A program made the translations under genes and the position numbers. From positions 1 through 64,000 of the forward strand of contig NZ_JAQFIN010000005.1 in NCBI RefSeq assembly GCF_029504695.1: a stretch of 64,000 nucleotides of DNA, read 5' to 3'. Origin of the DNA: Parabacteroides sp. PF5-6. Lineage in GTDB: Bacteria > Bacteroidota > Bacteroidia > Bacteroidales > Tannerellaceae. The notes below the pieces were generated by a model. It made no database searches and was not told where the DNA came from. It worked only from the letters and a program-made list of their open reading frames with translations. Below, piece after piece: positions 33,380 through 41,118 of the stretch. Each line of letters opens with the position of its first letter. Positions within the stretch are counted from its first letter, which is position 1.

Positions 33380-34201
33380 TCACTCTTCACTCCCCATAAG
33401 CTCCCTGAGCTTTTGCGCATCATACCCCATCTCTACCGCTTTGGCAAAGTCTTTCATGGCGGCTTCTTTTTCGTATTGGGCCAGTTTGATCTTGCCGCGC
33501 AGGACGTAGAGGAAAGCAGAGGGTTTGCTCTCGGCGAAGATCTTATGGATATCGGCCATGGCACGGGCATTCTTGCCCATCTGGTAGTAGAGGTCGGCGC
33601 GCCCTTCGTAGAGGCTCCAGTCGCGAGGGCGTTTGCTGATCAGGAAGTTATAGATCTTTTCGCTCTCGTCGTAATTGCCACGTTTCTTCTCCATCAGGGC
33701 ATAACCGAGCCGCCCTTTGACCGTTTTGTCGTTCACCTCGAGGATATGGGCAAAGTCCTCTTCGGCCAGCAGCAGGTTGTCCTCTTCGAGGTAGAGCAGT
33801 CCGCGGTAGTAGAGCACTTCCTGATCGTCGGGCTCGAGATGCAGGATGGTGGTGAAGTCGTTGATCGCTTTCTCGTTGTCTCCCAGTTCGACATAGAGTG
33901 AGGCACGCGTTTCGAGCAGGTTCTTGTTTGCCGGTATCCGGTTGAGGGCCGCCGAGTAGGAGAGCAGCGCCTCCTGGGCTTTACCCAGTTGCCGTTGCAC
34001 CGTGCCCAGGTTGGTCAACAAGGCAAAGTTATTCGGATGGGCCGGCTCCTGTTTGAGTGCATTCTGCAGACTCACTTCAGCGGCCGCTAAGTCATTCTTT
34101 TCCAGGTCATCAAAACTTTTTTCGATCCATTCTTCGTAGCTCTGAGCATTCACTCCGGCCACCAGCAGGAAAAGACTTGTAAATAGCGCAAGGATTTTCA
34201 T
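33380..34201 (-). CDS. exported TPR-repeat protein
   Basis: The start is set at MKILALFTSLFLL (34201), giving a clear signal peptide (ending VNAQS); the longer frame adds 22 residues lacking secretion logic. The 273-residue protein consists of about seven TPR motifs (NFALLTNLGTVQRQLGKAQEALLSYSAAL, LLETRASLYVELGDNEKAINDF and others). It is probably a periplasmic scaffold. No enzymatic domain is seen. It is monocistronic, convergent with ppk1 across the DUF559 remnant. Confidence 0.82.
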   Translation of the reverse strand: MKILALFTSLFLLVAGVNAQSYEEWIEKSFDDLEKNDLAAAEVSLQNALKQEPAHPNNFALLTNLGTVQRQLGKAQEALLSYSAALNRIPANKNLLETRASLYVELGDNEKAINDFTTILHLEPDDQEVLYYRGLLYLEEDNLLLAEEDFAHILEVNDKTVKGRLGYALMEKKRGNYDESEKIYNFLISKRPRDWSLYEGRADLYYQMGKNARAMADIHKIFAESKPSAFLYVLRGKIKLAQYEKEAAMKDFAKAVEMGYDAQKLRELMGSEE

Positions 34202-34440
34202 TCTATTATGTTTAATTGGGAATTTTTCCCGTTGCGCAAAGTTCTCTAATCCGGCAACGCGAAACAAACTATTACCCCTAAATAATTCATAAAAACAATC
34301 ATCCTTCTATTTTTTTAACCACTAAGTTGCAAGGAAATTTTTTTTCTAACCACGAAGTGCACGAAGAGCACAACGTACGAGTCGATTCAGATCACTACTT
34401 ATATATATATAACGTTGTGTTCTTTCCCTCCCTTTTCAAA

Positions 34441-34524
34441 AACCCTGCCGGCCTTTTACACAACTCCGGCAGCCCTTTGGCAAACTCCGGCGGCCTTTTC
34501 AGTGAAGGAGGCAGCTTTTGTAGT
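34441..34524. repeat. four-unit 21-bp array
   Basis: Units aligned on the GCC(C/T)TTT core begin with GGCC/GCCC at 34451, 34472, 34493 and 34514, an exact 21-bp period. The consensus is about AACTCCGGCGGCCTTTT with variable 3' positions. The fourth unit is the most diverged. It resembles the other 21-23-bp arrays in format but not sequence. Confidence 0.75.
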
Positions 34525-34564
34525 CAAAGGGAAGATGTTGACAAATGCAAACGACAAATAGTGG

Positions 34565-34763
34565 TAAACCTATCATTCCGTCCATAAAGTTTACAATTTT
34601 TACTTCCATCTTCCATATCTCACCGAATAATACGCTGTTAAATCCCAAAAAGCAGCCTTTATTTATGGAAGTAACTCTGCAAGTGATGCCAAGCCGGAAT
34701 GATAGGTTTAACGTTTTGTGATTATATAGTATGGAAGATGGAAGTAAAAATTGTAAACTTTAT
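34565..34763. repeat. two interleaved inverted repeat pairs
   Basis: Pair A: TAAACCTATCATTCCG at 34565-34580 and its exact reverse complement at 34695-34710 (16 bp). Pair B: a 34-bp sequence at 34584-34617 (core TTTACAATTTTTACTTCC) and its exact reverse complement at 34730-34763. The order is A, B, A', B', so the two stems cannot nest. This could be a pseudoknot-like RNA or a set of recombination sites. A partial third copy of the B motif (TATGGAAGTAA) is at 34665. Confidence 0.85.
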
Positions 34764-34908
34764 TTACGTTTGGGGTGTTCGCATGGCTTTATCCCCTTCT
34801 CTCTTCTAAATGATCACTTCGCCAATTCCTTTGAACGTATTCTAAAACAGATAGATATGTGTTTTGTGTGGGTGTTTGTTTGGGGGGTGTAGATTGGTTT
34901 CGTTGGGT

Positions 34909-34971
34909 AAACGGGGGTTTTCGTACAGAAAACGGCTGTTTATGGATAAGAAAGCCCTTGAAAAGCCAAAA
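34909..34971. repeat. degenerate three-unit 21-bp array upstream of a promoter
   Basis: Units start at 34909, 34930 and 34951 with AAACGGGGGTTTT, AAACGGCTGTTTA and AAAGCCCTTGAAA. The A-tracts recur every 21 bp, two helical turns, ending 16 bp before the -33 element of the surface protein promoter. Bending or activator binding is possible. The match is weaker than for the other arrays. Confidence 0.5.
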
Positions 34972-34987
34972 AAAAGATATCAAATGA

Positions 34988-35017
34988 TTGCGGATATAAA
35001 AGTTATGTTTACTTTTG
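34988..35017 (+). promoter_or_regulatory. promoter of the large surface protein gene
   Basis: TTG (34988-34990), a 19-base spacer and TACTTTTG (35010-35017) match the Bacteroidetes -33/-7 pattern. Transcription would start near 35023, leaving a leader of roughly 107 bases. Confidence 0.65.
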
Positions 35018-35130
35018 CTCACGATATAGTGGGGTGAACTGTTTACTTTAGGGTTCCGATCCCCTTGATTATGTGGATTTAGATTAGAATAGAACTTATT
35101 TACTTTAGTATTAATATTAATTTATTTATT

Positions 35131-38100
35131 ATGAACAAAAAGTTTTTTACACTCTTGGTCGCACTCTTTGCGATGATTAGTTTTGGAGCTTCTGCGCAGC
35201 TCTTAGAGGGTAGTGCTGTAACAAGCGGTGCCTATTCGAGCACAACTTCTTACTTGCTGAAGACCGCTAATGGCAACTATTTGGCTGTAGATGAGGCTGG
35301 AACAAGCTTGATCCTTTTGGATGCAGTTCCTGCAACTTATGCTGCTTCACAAAGAGCTTTATGGTATGTGAAAGCAAATGCAGCTTCTGCTGGTAATCCT
35401 GTTTCATTGGAATACACCAATGCTTCAAATGGTGTTAAGTTGGCTTTAAACTCTGCTGTTGCTTTAGCTGCCGATAAACCTGCGGCTGCAAATGCAAATG
35501 CCTTAGGCGGAGATGTTGAGAAATGGACACCGGAAGGTGGTAAAACAACTGCTGCTGCAAGCCAGGCTTTGTATGCCATTATCAATGATGGTAGTAAGGT
35601 GTATGCCATGTTGGAAGCTGATGACAGAGTTGTTATTGTTATTTACAATGATATCGCTGCTGCTGTTGATGGTGCAATGAAGGTTTCTCCTTTCAAAATC
35701 AAAGGTACTGCTGCTTTGACTGCTAACGATTTGAATACGCAGTTTGGTAAAGCTGGTGTTTATGTACCTAATCAAGGTATTATGGCGACCAACGAAAGCT
35801 ATTTCGGCTTGACATTTGGAACAGCTAATACGGAAGCTTCTCCGTTTACTCATACGTTGCAAGCACAAGCTGTTGAGCGTTGGGAAGTTGAATACGGAAC
35901 AGAAGATACTCCTTTCATTCCTGAGGCTGGTAAAGGCACTTATATTTCAATGTATCCGAAAGGAACCTTGGAAGGCGATGAATTTGCTGCTGTAAGAGAT
36001 CAAAGCAATGAAGCTTGGATCGCTCTTTATTCAAAAGATGACGAAAAATATTTGGTTGTTGATACCAGCTATGTTCCCGGTACTGCTCAGGCAGGAAATG
36101 CACGTATCCAGGTAACTACCGATAAATTGTATAACGCTAAGAATGCAACAAAATATCGTTTGCCGGAATCTTATCTGTTCAAATTCATGTATAATGCAGA
36201 TAAGAACTCTGTAGTCATTATTTCCAAAGGATATGTGAAAGAAATTGCAACTCCGACAGCCAATCAAACGAATAATGCTGCTTATTATTCAGGTGTAGCT
36301 GAAAATTTTGCACATGATGATGACAATGCTTATCATACATTCAACCCGATGATCAAGGGTTCTGTATGGCCGAATACGCTTGCTGAAGAAGCAAGAACTG
36401 CTATTAATGCTGGAACGATGGCAAATGAAGCTGCTTATGGCGCAAACCAGAATCTGGTATTTGCTAAATTGGCAAGCTCTGTAGCTTATACGTTCGGTAT
36501 GGATGCTCCTTCTAACCTGACAATCCAAATGTCTACTCCGGCTCAATACAAACCGAACCGTGTAACAACAGGTGCTTATGTATTGAAAGTAGTTGGTGTA
36601 TTTGATCCGGCTAACAAAGACCGCGTAGGTAAATATCTGAAGATGAACCTGGTTGGCGAATCTGAATTCGTTACATTGGAAAAACGTCAGAATTTCCAGG
36701 AAATGCCTTCTGCACAGTGGGTTATCGAAACAACTGGTACTTCAAGCTATTCTACAACTAAGATTACTAACCGTGAATTTGCTAGCGAATTCTATGTGGA
36801 ATTTGACGTAGAGGGAGATTTTGTGAACAGACCTTATTTCAACGTAGGACAAACTTACGGAACAGAAACTGCTAACCAGTTCTTCTTCTTAGGTGGTGAT
36901 ACGATTGCTTTTGAAAAAGTAGCTGCTCCGATGGATAAGAAATTAGGTTACAAATATGTTGATGTTGACAATATCGACCTGAACCGTTATGAGTTCCGCT
37001 TCTTGCACGAACTGCAGATGGATAAACCGATCAGCACATTGACCGACAAAGATTCTGCTATCTGGGTTGACGTAAACGATGACGCAATCAAATTCCAGTT
37101 GGTAAAAGTAGCTGACGATACCTATGGTTATACTTATAACGATAAAGTTCTGGCTAAATTGGAACGTACGGCTTATCAGCTGAAAGTTTATTATTCTTCT
37201 AACTTCGAAATGGAGAACCGTTATGTAACTTACGATGCAAAGAATAAGAAATATTATTTGCAAGAAGGTGCTGCTGGTGCTTCTGTATTCTTGATGAAGG
37301 CTAATAACTATGCAAATGACCTGAATTACTATATCTTGCTGGAAGCAAATACTTCTTTGGGATTGGATTTGATTAAGGTGAAAGATATTAAAGCAGATGC
37401 AAATGATGATAATAAGATTAAATTTGCACTTGACGGTGGTAAATTGGCTAATTTGATTTTTGACGCTGATGTTACTGCTAACTTAGATGCAGGTAAAGCT
37501 TATGTTATCGCTGGTCAGACTAAAGTAGCAGATGAAAATGGTATTCCTCAAGATGCTTGGACAGCTAAGGTGTTTGAAAACAGGGATGCGGTAGATGCAT
37601 TTATTGCTGCAAATCAAGAGGCACTTTATGCTGCTTACTATTTCTTCCCTATTCCAGTTGATGGTGGCTATTTGTTAGTTGTTGTAGGTGGTTATGATAA
37701 CTATGCTTCTACGAAAGTAGCTGTAGATAACAATACCTTGTCATTGACTAACGGTGAAATCGATGATTATGCTTGGGGTGAAGTAAACAACTCTGCCTTC
37801 AAGATCGAACGCGACGAAACGATTATCTATCGTACATTAGGTGTAGAAGAAGATGAAGAAGAAGATATCAATATCGTTAAATTCTTCCGTATGAATTCTG
37901 CAGGTACAGGTAAAGAATATCTGTATGAAGATGCAAACAGCGTTTACTCACAAGGTATCGGCATGAATATGCTGGGCGTTGAAGGTAAAGGTATGGATAA
38001 AAACGCAGCTATGCAGGCTCGTTATACTTCAGGTGATATCATGCCGCAGTATCTGATTTCTTTAGGTGAAGAAGTAGTTCCTGGAACTGATCCTGTTCTT

Positions 38101-38808
38101 TGCCCGGAATGCCAAGGTTTGGATCCGAACTGTACGCATAATATCGACGGAACAGAAGGTTATATCACTGGTCGCTTCTTAGTGAACCTGATTGACTCAA
38201 TCGGTAAATACGAAGGCACTGCTATTGCAAATGACTTCCAGTGGGAAAAGAAATATACTCGCTTGGCATTTGTTGACGGTATCCTGAATATGGACGAAGA
38301 CGAATTGACAATCCTGCACGATCAGAAGAAATTTGATCTGACCAAGAATGCTCATTCACCGGTATTGTTCCAGTTCCGTCTGTTGGAAGATGATTCTAAC
38401 GACTTCCTGATCGAATCAGAATCTTGGAAAGATGGCAAACCTTTCGCTGGTGGTATCGCTCCGACAACCAATGGTGGTTGGGTGAAAATCCAGAATGGTG
38501 TTCCGGCTATCGTGAATGGTGGTGTATCTGAATTCGCTTACAATGAAGCTGAAATCTTCAACCTGGAAGTAACGGAAGAAAATCCGACTTCAAACGGTAT
38601 GATCGATGCAGCTAAGGTTGACGTAGTGGCTGGTCAAGGTTTTGTAACGATCAAGGGTGCTGCCGGCCAACAAGTGGTTGTGGCTAACATCTTAGGTCAG
38701 GTAGTTGCTAACGTGGTTCTTGACAAAAACGAAGCTACCATCGCTGCTCCGGCAGGTGTAGTAGTTGTTTCTGTTAACGGCGTAGCTACGAAAGCTTTGG
38801 TAAAGTAA
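35131..38808 (+). CDS. very large exported surface protein (1225 residues)
   Basis: A signal peptide (MNKKFFTLLVALFAMISFGASAQ) is followed by more than a thousand residues of beta-rich sequence. Recurrent segments include YLLKTANGNYLAVD, YLFKFMYNADKNSVV and AYVLKVVGVFD. A CPECQGLDPNCTHN motif near 990 holds three cysteines and could bind metal. The last 75 residues (GQGFVTIKGAAGQQVVVANILGQ, APAGVVVVSVNG) form a C-terminal domain of the type common in Parabacteroides surface proteins (DUF6383-like; related to sorting domains). Base composition is more AT-rich than its neighbours. A strong terminator follows, and the complex upstream region suggests an abundant, regulated protein such as an S-layer-like component. 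Function is not known. Confidence 0.82.
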   Translation: MNKKFFTLLVALFAMISFGASAQLLEGSAVTSGAYSSTTSYLLKTANGNYLAVDEAGTSLILLDAVPATYAASQRALWYVKANAASAGNPVSLEYTNASNGVKLALNSAVALAADKPAAANANALGGDVEKWTPEGGKTTAAASQALYAIINDGSKVYAMLEADDRVVIVIYNDIAAAVDGAMKVSPFKIKGTAALTANDLNTQFGKAGVYVPNQGIMATNESYFGLTFGTANTEASPFTHTLQAQAVERWEVEYGTEDTPFIPEAGKGTYISMYPKGTLEGDEFAAVRDQSNEAWIALYSKDDEKYLVVDTSYVPGTAQAGNARIQVTTDKLYNAKNATKYRLPESYLFKFMYNADKNSVVIISKGYVKEIATPTANQTNNAAYYSGVAENFAHDDDNAYHTFNPMIKGSVWPNTLAEEARTAINAGTMANEAAYGANQNLVFAKLASSVAYTFGMDAPSNLTIQMSTPAQYKPNRVTTGAYVLKVVGVFDPANKDRVGKYLKMNLVGESEFVTLEKRQNFQEMPSAQWVIETTGTSSYSTTKITNREFASEFYVEFDVEGDFVNRPYFNVGQTYGTETANQFFFLGGDTIAFEKVAAPMDKKLGYKYVDVDNIDLNRYEFRFLHELQMDKPISTLTDKDSAIWVDVNDDAIKFQLVKVADDTYGYTYNDKVLAKLERTAYQLKVYYSSNFEMENRYVTYDAKNKKYYLQEGAAGASVFLMKANNYANDLNYYILLEANTSLGLDLIKVKDIKADANDDNKIKFALDGGKLANLIFDADVTANLDAGKAYVIAGQTKVADENGIPQDAWTAKVFENRDAVDAFIAANQEALYAAYYFFPIPVDGGYLLVVVGGYDNYASTKVAVDNNTLSLTNGEIDDYAWGEVNNSAFKIERDETIIYRTLGVEEDEEEDINIVKFFRMNSAGTGKEYLYEDANSVYSQGIGMNMLGVEGKGMDKNAAMQARYTSGDIMPQYLISLGEEVVPGTDPVLCPECQGLDPNCTHNIDGTEGYITGRFLVNLIDSIGKYEGTAIANDFQWEKKYTRLAFVDGILNMDEDELTILHDQKKFDLTKNAHSPVLFQFRLLEDDSNDFLIESESWKDGKPFAGGIAPTTNGGWVKIQNGVPAIVNGGVSEFAYNEAEIFNLEVTEENPTSNGMIDAAKVDVVAGQGFVTIKGAAGQQVVVANILGQVVANVVLDKNEATIAAPAGVVVVSVNGVATKALVK

Positions 38809-38845
38809 ATAAGTGATTTCCTGTAAAGGAATTCGATAAAACGAA

Positions 38846-38876
38846 GGGCTCTTCCATGCGGAAGGGCCCTTTTTTT
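38846..38876 (+). terminator. rho-independent terminator of the surface protein gene
   Basis: GGGCTCTTCC (38846-38855), loop ATGC and GGAAGGGCCC (38860-38869) form a 10-bp stem (one G-T pair), followed by seven Ts, 38 bp after the stop codon. Confidence 0.9.
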
Positions 38877-38932
38877 ATGCGCGAAGCGAATGGCTGTAGG
38901 CCTCTCTTTTGGAGGGTGTGTCAAATTCACGG

Positions 38933-39192
38933 CAGTCGTCCTGAAAGGACAGTGAGCGCTGAAAGCGCGTTAGCCTTCAGCCCGGGGTCAGAACCTTGAA
39001 GAGGTTCGCCACCCCGGGTTAAGGATATATATAAACGGAGCGCTGAAAGTGCGAAAGCAAATCTTTCGCGCTTTCAGCGCTCGGTTGTGTGTGGGTGTGC
39101 TTCGACCCAGGGTGGCGCAGACCTAACGGCCTATTTGCCCTGGGCTAAATTCTGACGCGCTTTCAGCGCTCCCTGTCCTTTCAGGACGACTG
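38933..39192. repeat. palindromic interspersed element
   Basis: Outer arms of 38 bp (38933-38970 and 39155-39192) pair with one mismatch (AGTCGTCCTGAAAGGACAG side). The motif GAGCGCTGAAAG occurs four times: two direct (about 38954, 39038) and two inverted (about 39069, 39158). Between them are two GC-rich hairpins around CCCGGGG/CCCCGGG and CCCAGGG/CCCTGGG. There is no transposase or long ORF. It looks like a non-autonomous or REP-like element sitting between two gene groups. Confidence 0.75.
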
Positions 39193-39322
39193 GCTCGACT
39201 TACCTCGGTGGGGGTGGTTGTCTCAAGTCGTTTGAAGAATGAAGGTTCTACGTTATACTACACAATTCAAAATGGCTCAGAAAATAAATACCAAAAAGCG
39301 TAATTGTTTTACCAAATATTGG

Positions 39323-39330
39323 TATATTTG
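39323..39330 (+). promoter_or_regulatory. -7 element of the toxin-antitoxin operon
   Basis: TATATTTG matches TAnnTTTG, 18 bp before the antitoxin ATG at 39349. It supports this start over the upstream in-frame codon at 39304. Confidence 0.55.
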
Positions 39331-39348
39331 AACAGTGATAAGATTGTT

Positions 39349-39615
39349 ATGAGAAAGAATACATCAGTAGCATTAGGAGATTATTTTGAGAATTTTGTGG
39401 AAAGCAGGATCTCTCAAGGGCGTTACAAAAATGCCAGTGAAGTTATTCGTGCCGGCTTGCGGCTTTTAGAAGAAGAGGAGATGCGTAGGGCTGCCTTGAA
39501 AGCTGCGATACAAGAAGGTATAGATAGTGGAGTCGTTCTTGATTTTGATCCGCAGAAACATCTGCAATCCTTAAAGGCAAATAGAAAGGATGGGCATTTA
39601 TCATTTAACGAATAA
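39349..39615 (+). CDS. ParD-type antitoxin
   Basis: An 88-residue protein starting MRKNTSVALGDYFENFVESRI. The N-terminal ribbon-helix-helix segment (NTSVALGDYFENFV and RYKNASEVIRAGLRLLEEEE) is typical of ParD/CC2985-family antitoxins. The C-terminal tail (about 55-88) would bind the toxin. It overlaps the toxin gene by 26 bp. It is expected to neutralise ParE and autorepress the operon. The start is chosen because a -7 box lies between this ATG and the longer upstream start. Confidence 0.9.
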   Translation: MRKNTSVALGDYFENFVESRISQGRYKNASEVIRAGLRLLEEEEMRRAALKAAIQEGIDSGVVLDFDPQKHLQSLKANRKDGHLSFNE

Positions 39616-39889
39616 AGCGATAGAAGACTTGTCTGATATCTGGAATTATACTTTTACTGCCTGGTCGGAAAAGCAGGCTGACCGTTATTATGAAATGTTG
39701 ATCGCTTCTTGTAAGGCGATCGCTAATAATCCGTTTTTAGGGAAGAATTCAGAGGATATATTTGAGGGGCTGTATGCTTTTATTGCCGGACGCCATATTC
39801 TCTTTTACCGGATAATTACTGAAAACGAAATTGAAATACTTAGGATTCTTCATGGCAGTATGGATTTGAAAAGACAATTGACGAGCTAA
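39590..39889 (+). CDS. ParE/RelE-type toxin
   Basis: A 99-residue RelE/ParE superfamily protein (LTNKAIEDLSDIWNYTFTAW, YYEMLIASCKAIANNPFLGK, GLYAFIAGRHILFYRII, IEILRILHGSMDLKRQL). The sequence is nearer ParE, whose members poison gyrase, than ribosome-dependent RelE, but the target needs testing. Its start lies inside the antitoxin gene, indicating translational coupling. Confidence 0.9.
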   Translation: MGIYHLTNKAIEDLSDIWNYTFTAWSEKQADRYYEMLIASCKAIANNPFLGKNSEDIFEGLYAFIAGRHILFYRIITENEIEILRILHGSMDLKRQLTS

Positions 39890-39936
39890 CCCCTTTTCTT
39901 CTGTAATGCGAATGTCCCCATAATTTATTCAATCCG

Positions 39937-39962
39937 GTGAATCCTGATTCAGGCTTTTTTCG
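39937..39962 (+). terminator. terminator after the toxin gene
   Basis: GTGAATCCTGATTCAGGC is a short palindrome (TGAATC/GATTCA) followed by six Ts. It separates the toxin-antitoxin unit from the Fic/histidine-kinase promoter. Confidence 0.55.
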
Positions 39963-39976
39963 TACTTTGCGCGGAA

Positions 39977-40017
39977 TTATGAATATCTACGATTCAAAAC
40001 AGCGGTTTAAGCTGGGG
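39977..40017 (+). repeat. 41-bp direct repeat, upstream copy
   Basis: Identical to 41078-41118. It contains the original start of the histidine kinase gene (ATG at 39979) and its first 13 codons. Its 5' flank keeps the native promoter context, indicating it is the ancestral copy. Confidence 0.9.
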
Positions 40018-40047
40018 GTATGGTGGAGCGATTTATACTTTTGTTGA
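39979..40047 (+). pseudogene. truncated 5' fragment of the histidine kinase gene
   Basis: The frame MNIYDSKQRFKLG is identical to the start of the kinase at 41080. It then diverges and stops at TGA (40045-40047), one base before the Fic ATG at 40049. It is now effectively a 22-codon leader for Fic, so a ribosome ending here could restart on Fic. Confidence 0.8.
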
Positions 40048-40048
40048 A

Positions 40049-41083
40049 ATGGAAAGGCGAATGAAAGTGATAGCGTTAATCTCCCGATTTAAGGAATTGG
40101 GTATTGACAAGCAGGTAGATTATGATAAATTCTACCTCTATTCACTTATTACCCATTCTACGGCCATTGAAGGCTCTACGGTAACCGAACTGGAGAATCA
40201 GTTATTGTTTGATGAAGGCCTGAGTGCCAAAGGACGTTCTATAACAGAACAACTGATGAACCTTGACCTGAAAGCGGCGTATGAACAAAGCCTGATCTAT
40301 GCGAAAAAACATACGGCGATTACTATAGACAGCCTTAAACACTTATCATCGATCGTGATGAAGAATACCGGGGCAACTTATCATACAGCCCTGGGTAGTT
40401 TCTCTTCGGCGGATGGTGATTTGCGATTGCTGAATGTTACTGCAGGAGTTGGGGGGCGTTCGTATATGAATTTCACAAAGGTGCCGGTAAAGCTGGCTGA
40501 GTTTTGTGAACAACTGAACCTTCAGCGACAGGCTTTTGCCTCATTAGATATAGTACAACGCTATACGGTAAGTTTTGATGCCCATTATCATTTGGTGACC
40601 ATTCACCCCTGGGCTGATGGGAATGGGAGAATGTCAAGGCTGTTGATGAATCAATTGCAATTTGAACTGGGCTTAATCCCTTCACGGGTGGATAAGGATC
40701 GCAAATTAGCGTATATCGAATCACTTATTTCAACACGAGAGAGTGGTGATATAGAAATATTCCGAGATTTTATGTTTGATGAACATGCCCGTAACCTGGA
40801 GCGAATGATTCAGGAGTATCAGAAATCTATGGATGAAGAAAGCGTACAAGGAGGAGATGTCCCTGTAAATGTCCTTGTAAATGTCCCTGTAAATATATCT
40901 GAACGGCAGAGACGAATGCTGCATTTGATGAAAGAACACAAAACGATAACTATTCAGCGGTTGTCTGAAGAGCTGGATGTGAATGAAAGAACCATTCGGC
41001 GGGATATTACTTTTCTAAGGCAGAGAAACCTGCTTGTTCGTCTTGGCGCGGATAAGAATGGAATGTGGGAGGTGCGGTTATGA
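40049..41083 (+). CDS. Fic-domain protein with C-terminal winged helix
   Basis: A 344-residue Fic protein. Near residue 35 the inhibitory-helix motif STAIEG fits the (S/T)xxxE(G/N) consensus. The catalytic motif is HPWADGNGRMSRLL (about 186-199), with tryptophan replacing the usual phenylalanine. The C-terminal region (about 280-344) is a DeoR-like winged helix (ITIQRLSEELDVNERTIRRDI). Such proteins usually transfer AMP to target proteins; the inhibitory helix normally keeps them off. Four 12-bp repeats near 40858-40893 encode VPVNVLVNVPVN in the linker. The gene sits between two copies of the histidine kinase start and shares the kinase promoter. Its stop overlaps the kinase ATG. Confidence 0.9.
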   Translation: MERRMKVIALISRFKELGIDKQVDYDKFYLYSLITHSTAIEGSTVTELENQLLFDEGLSAKGRSITEQLMNLDLKAAYEQSLIYAKKHTAITIDSLKHLSSIVMKNTGATYHTALGSFSSADGDLRLLNVTAGVGGRSYMNFTKVPVKLAEFCEQLNLQRQAFASLDIVQRYTVSFDAHYHLVTIHPWADGNGRMSRLLMNQLQFELGLIPSRVDKDRKLAYIESLISTRESGDIEIFRDFMFDEHARNLERMIQEYQKSMDEESVQGGDVPVNVLVNVPVNISERQRRMLHLMKEHKTITIQRLSEELDVNERTIRRDITFLRQRNLLVRLGADKNGMWEVRL

Positions 41084-41118
41084 ATATCTACGATTCAAAA
41101 CAGCGGTTTAAGCTGGGG
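41078..41118 (+). repeat. 41-bp direct repeat, downstream copy
   Basis: Identical to 39977-40017. It forms the junction between the Fic stop and the intact kinase gene. The interval between the copies is 1101 bp. Confidence 0.9.

Larger units (their letters stand above)
34202..35130. other. 929-bp regulatory region before the large surface protein
   Basis: No convincing gene; a 77-codon minus-strand frame at 34789-35022 overlaps the promoter and is rejected. The stretch holds a four-unit 21-bp array (34441-34524), two interleaved inverted repeat pairs (34565-34763), a degenerate three-unit 21-bp array (34909-34971) and a promoter (34988-35017). The 107-base leader contains two further TTTACTTTAG boxes (about 35041 and 35099) that could be secondary promoters. 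Confidence 0.6.

Noticed and set aside
34789-35022. A 77-codon minus-strand ORF in the surface-protein upstream region
   Set aside because: It crosses the -7 box and the array and has no recognisable domain or start context.
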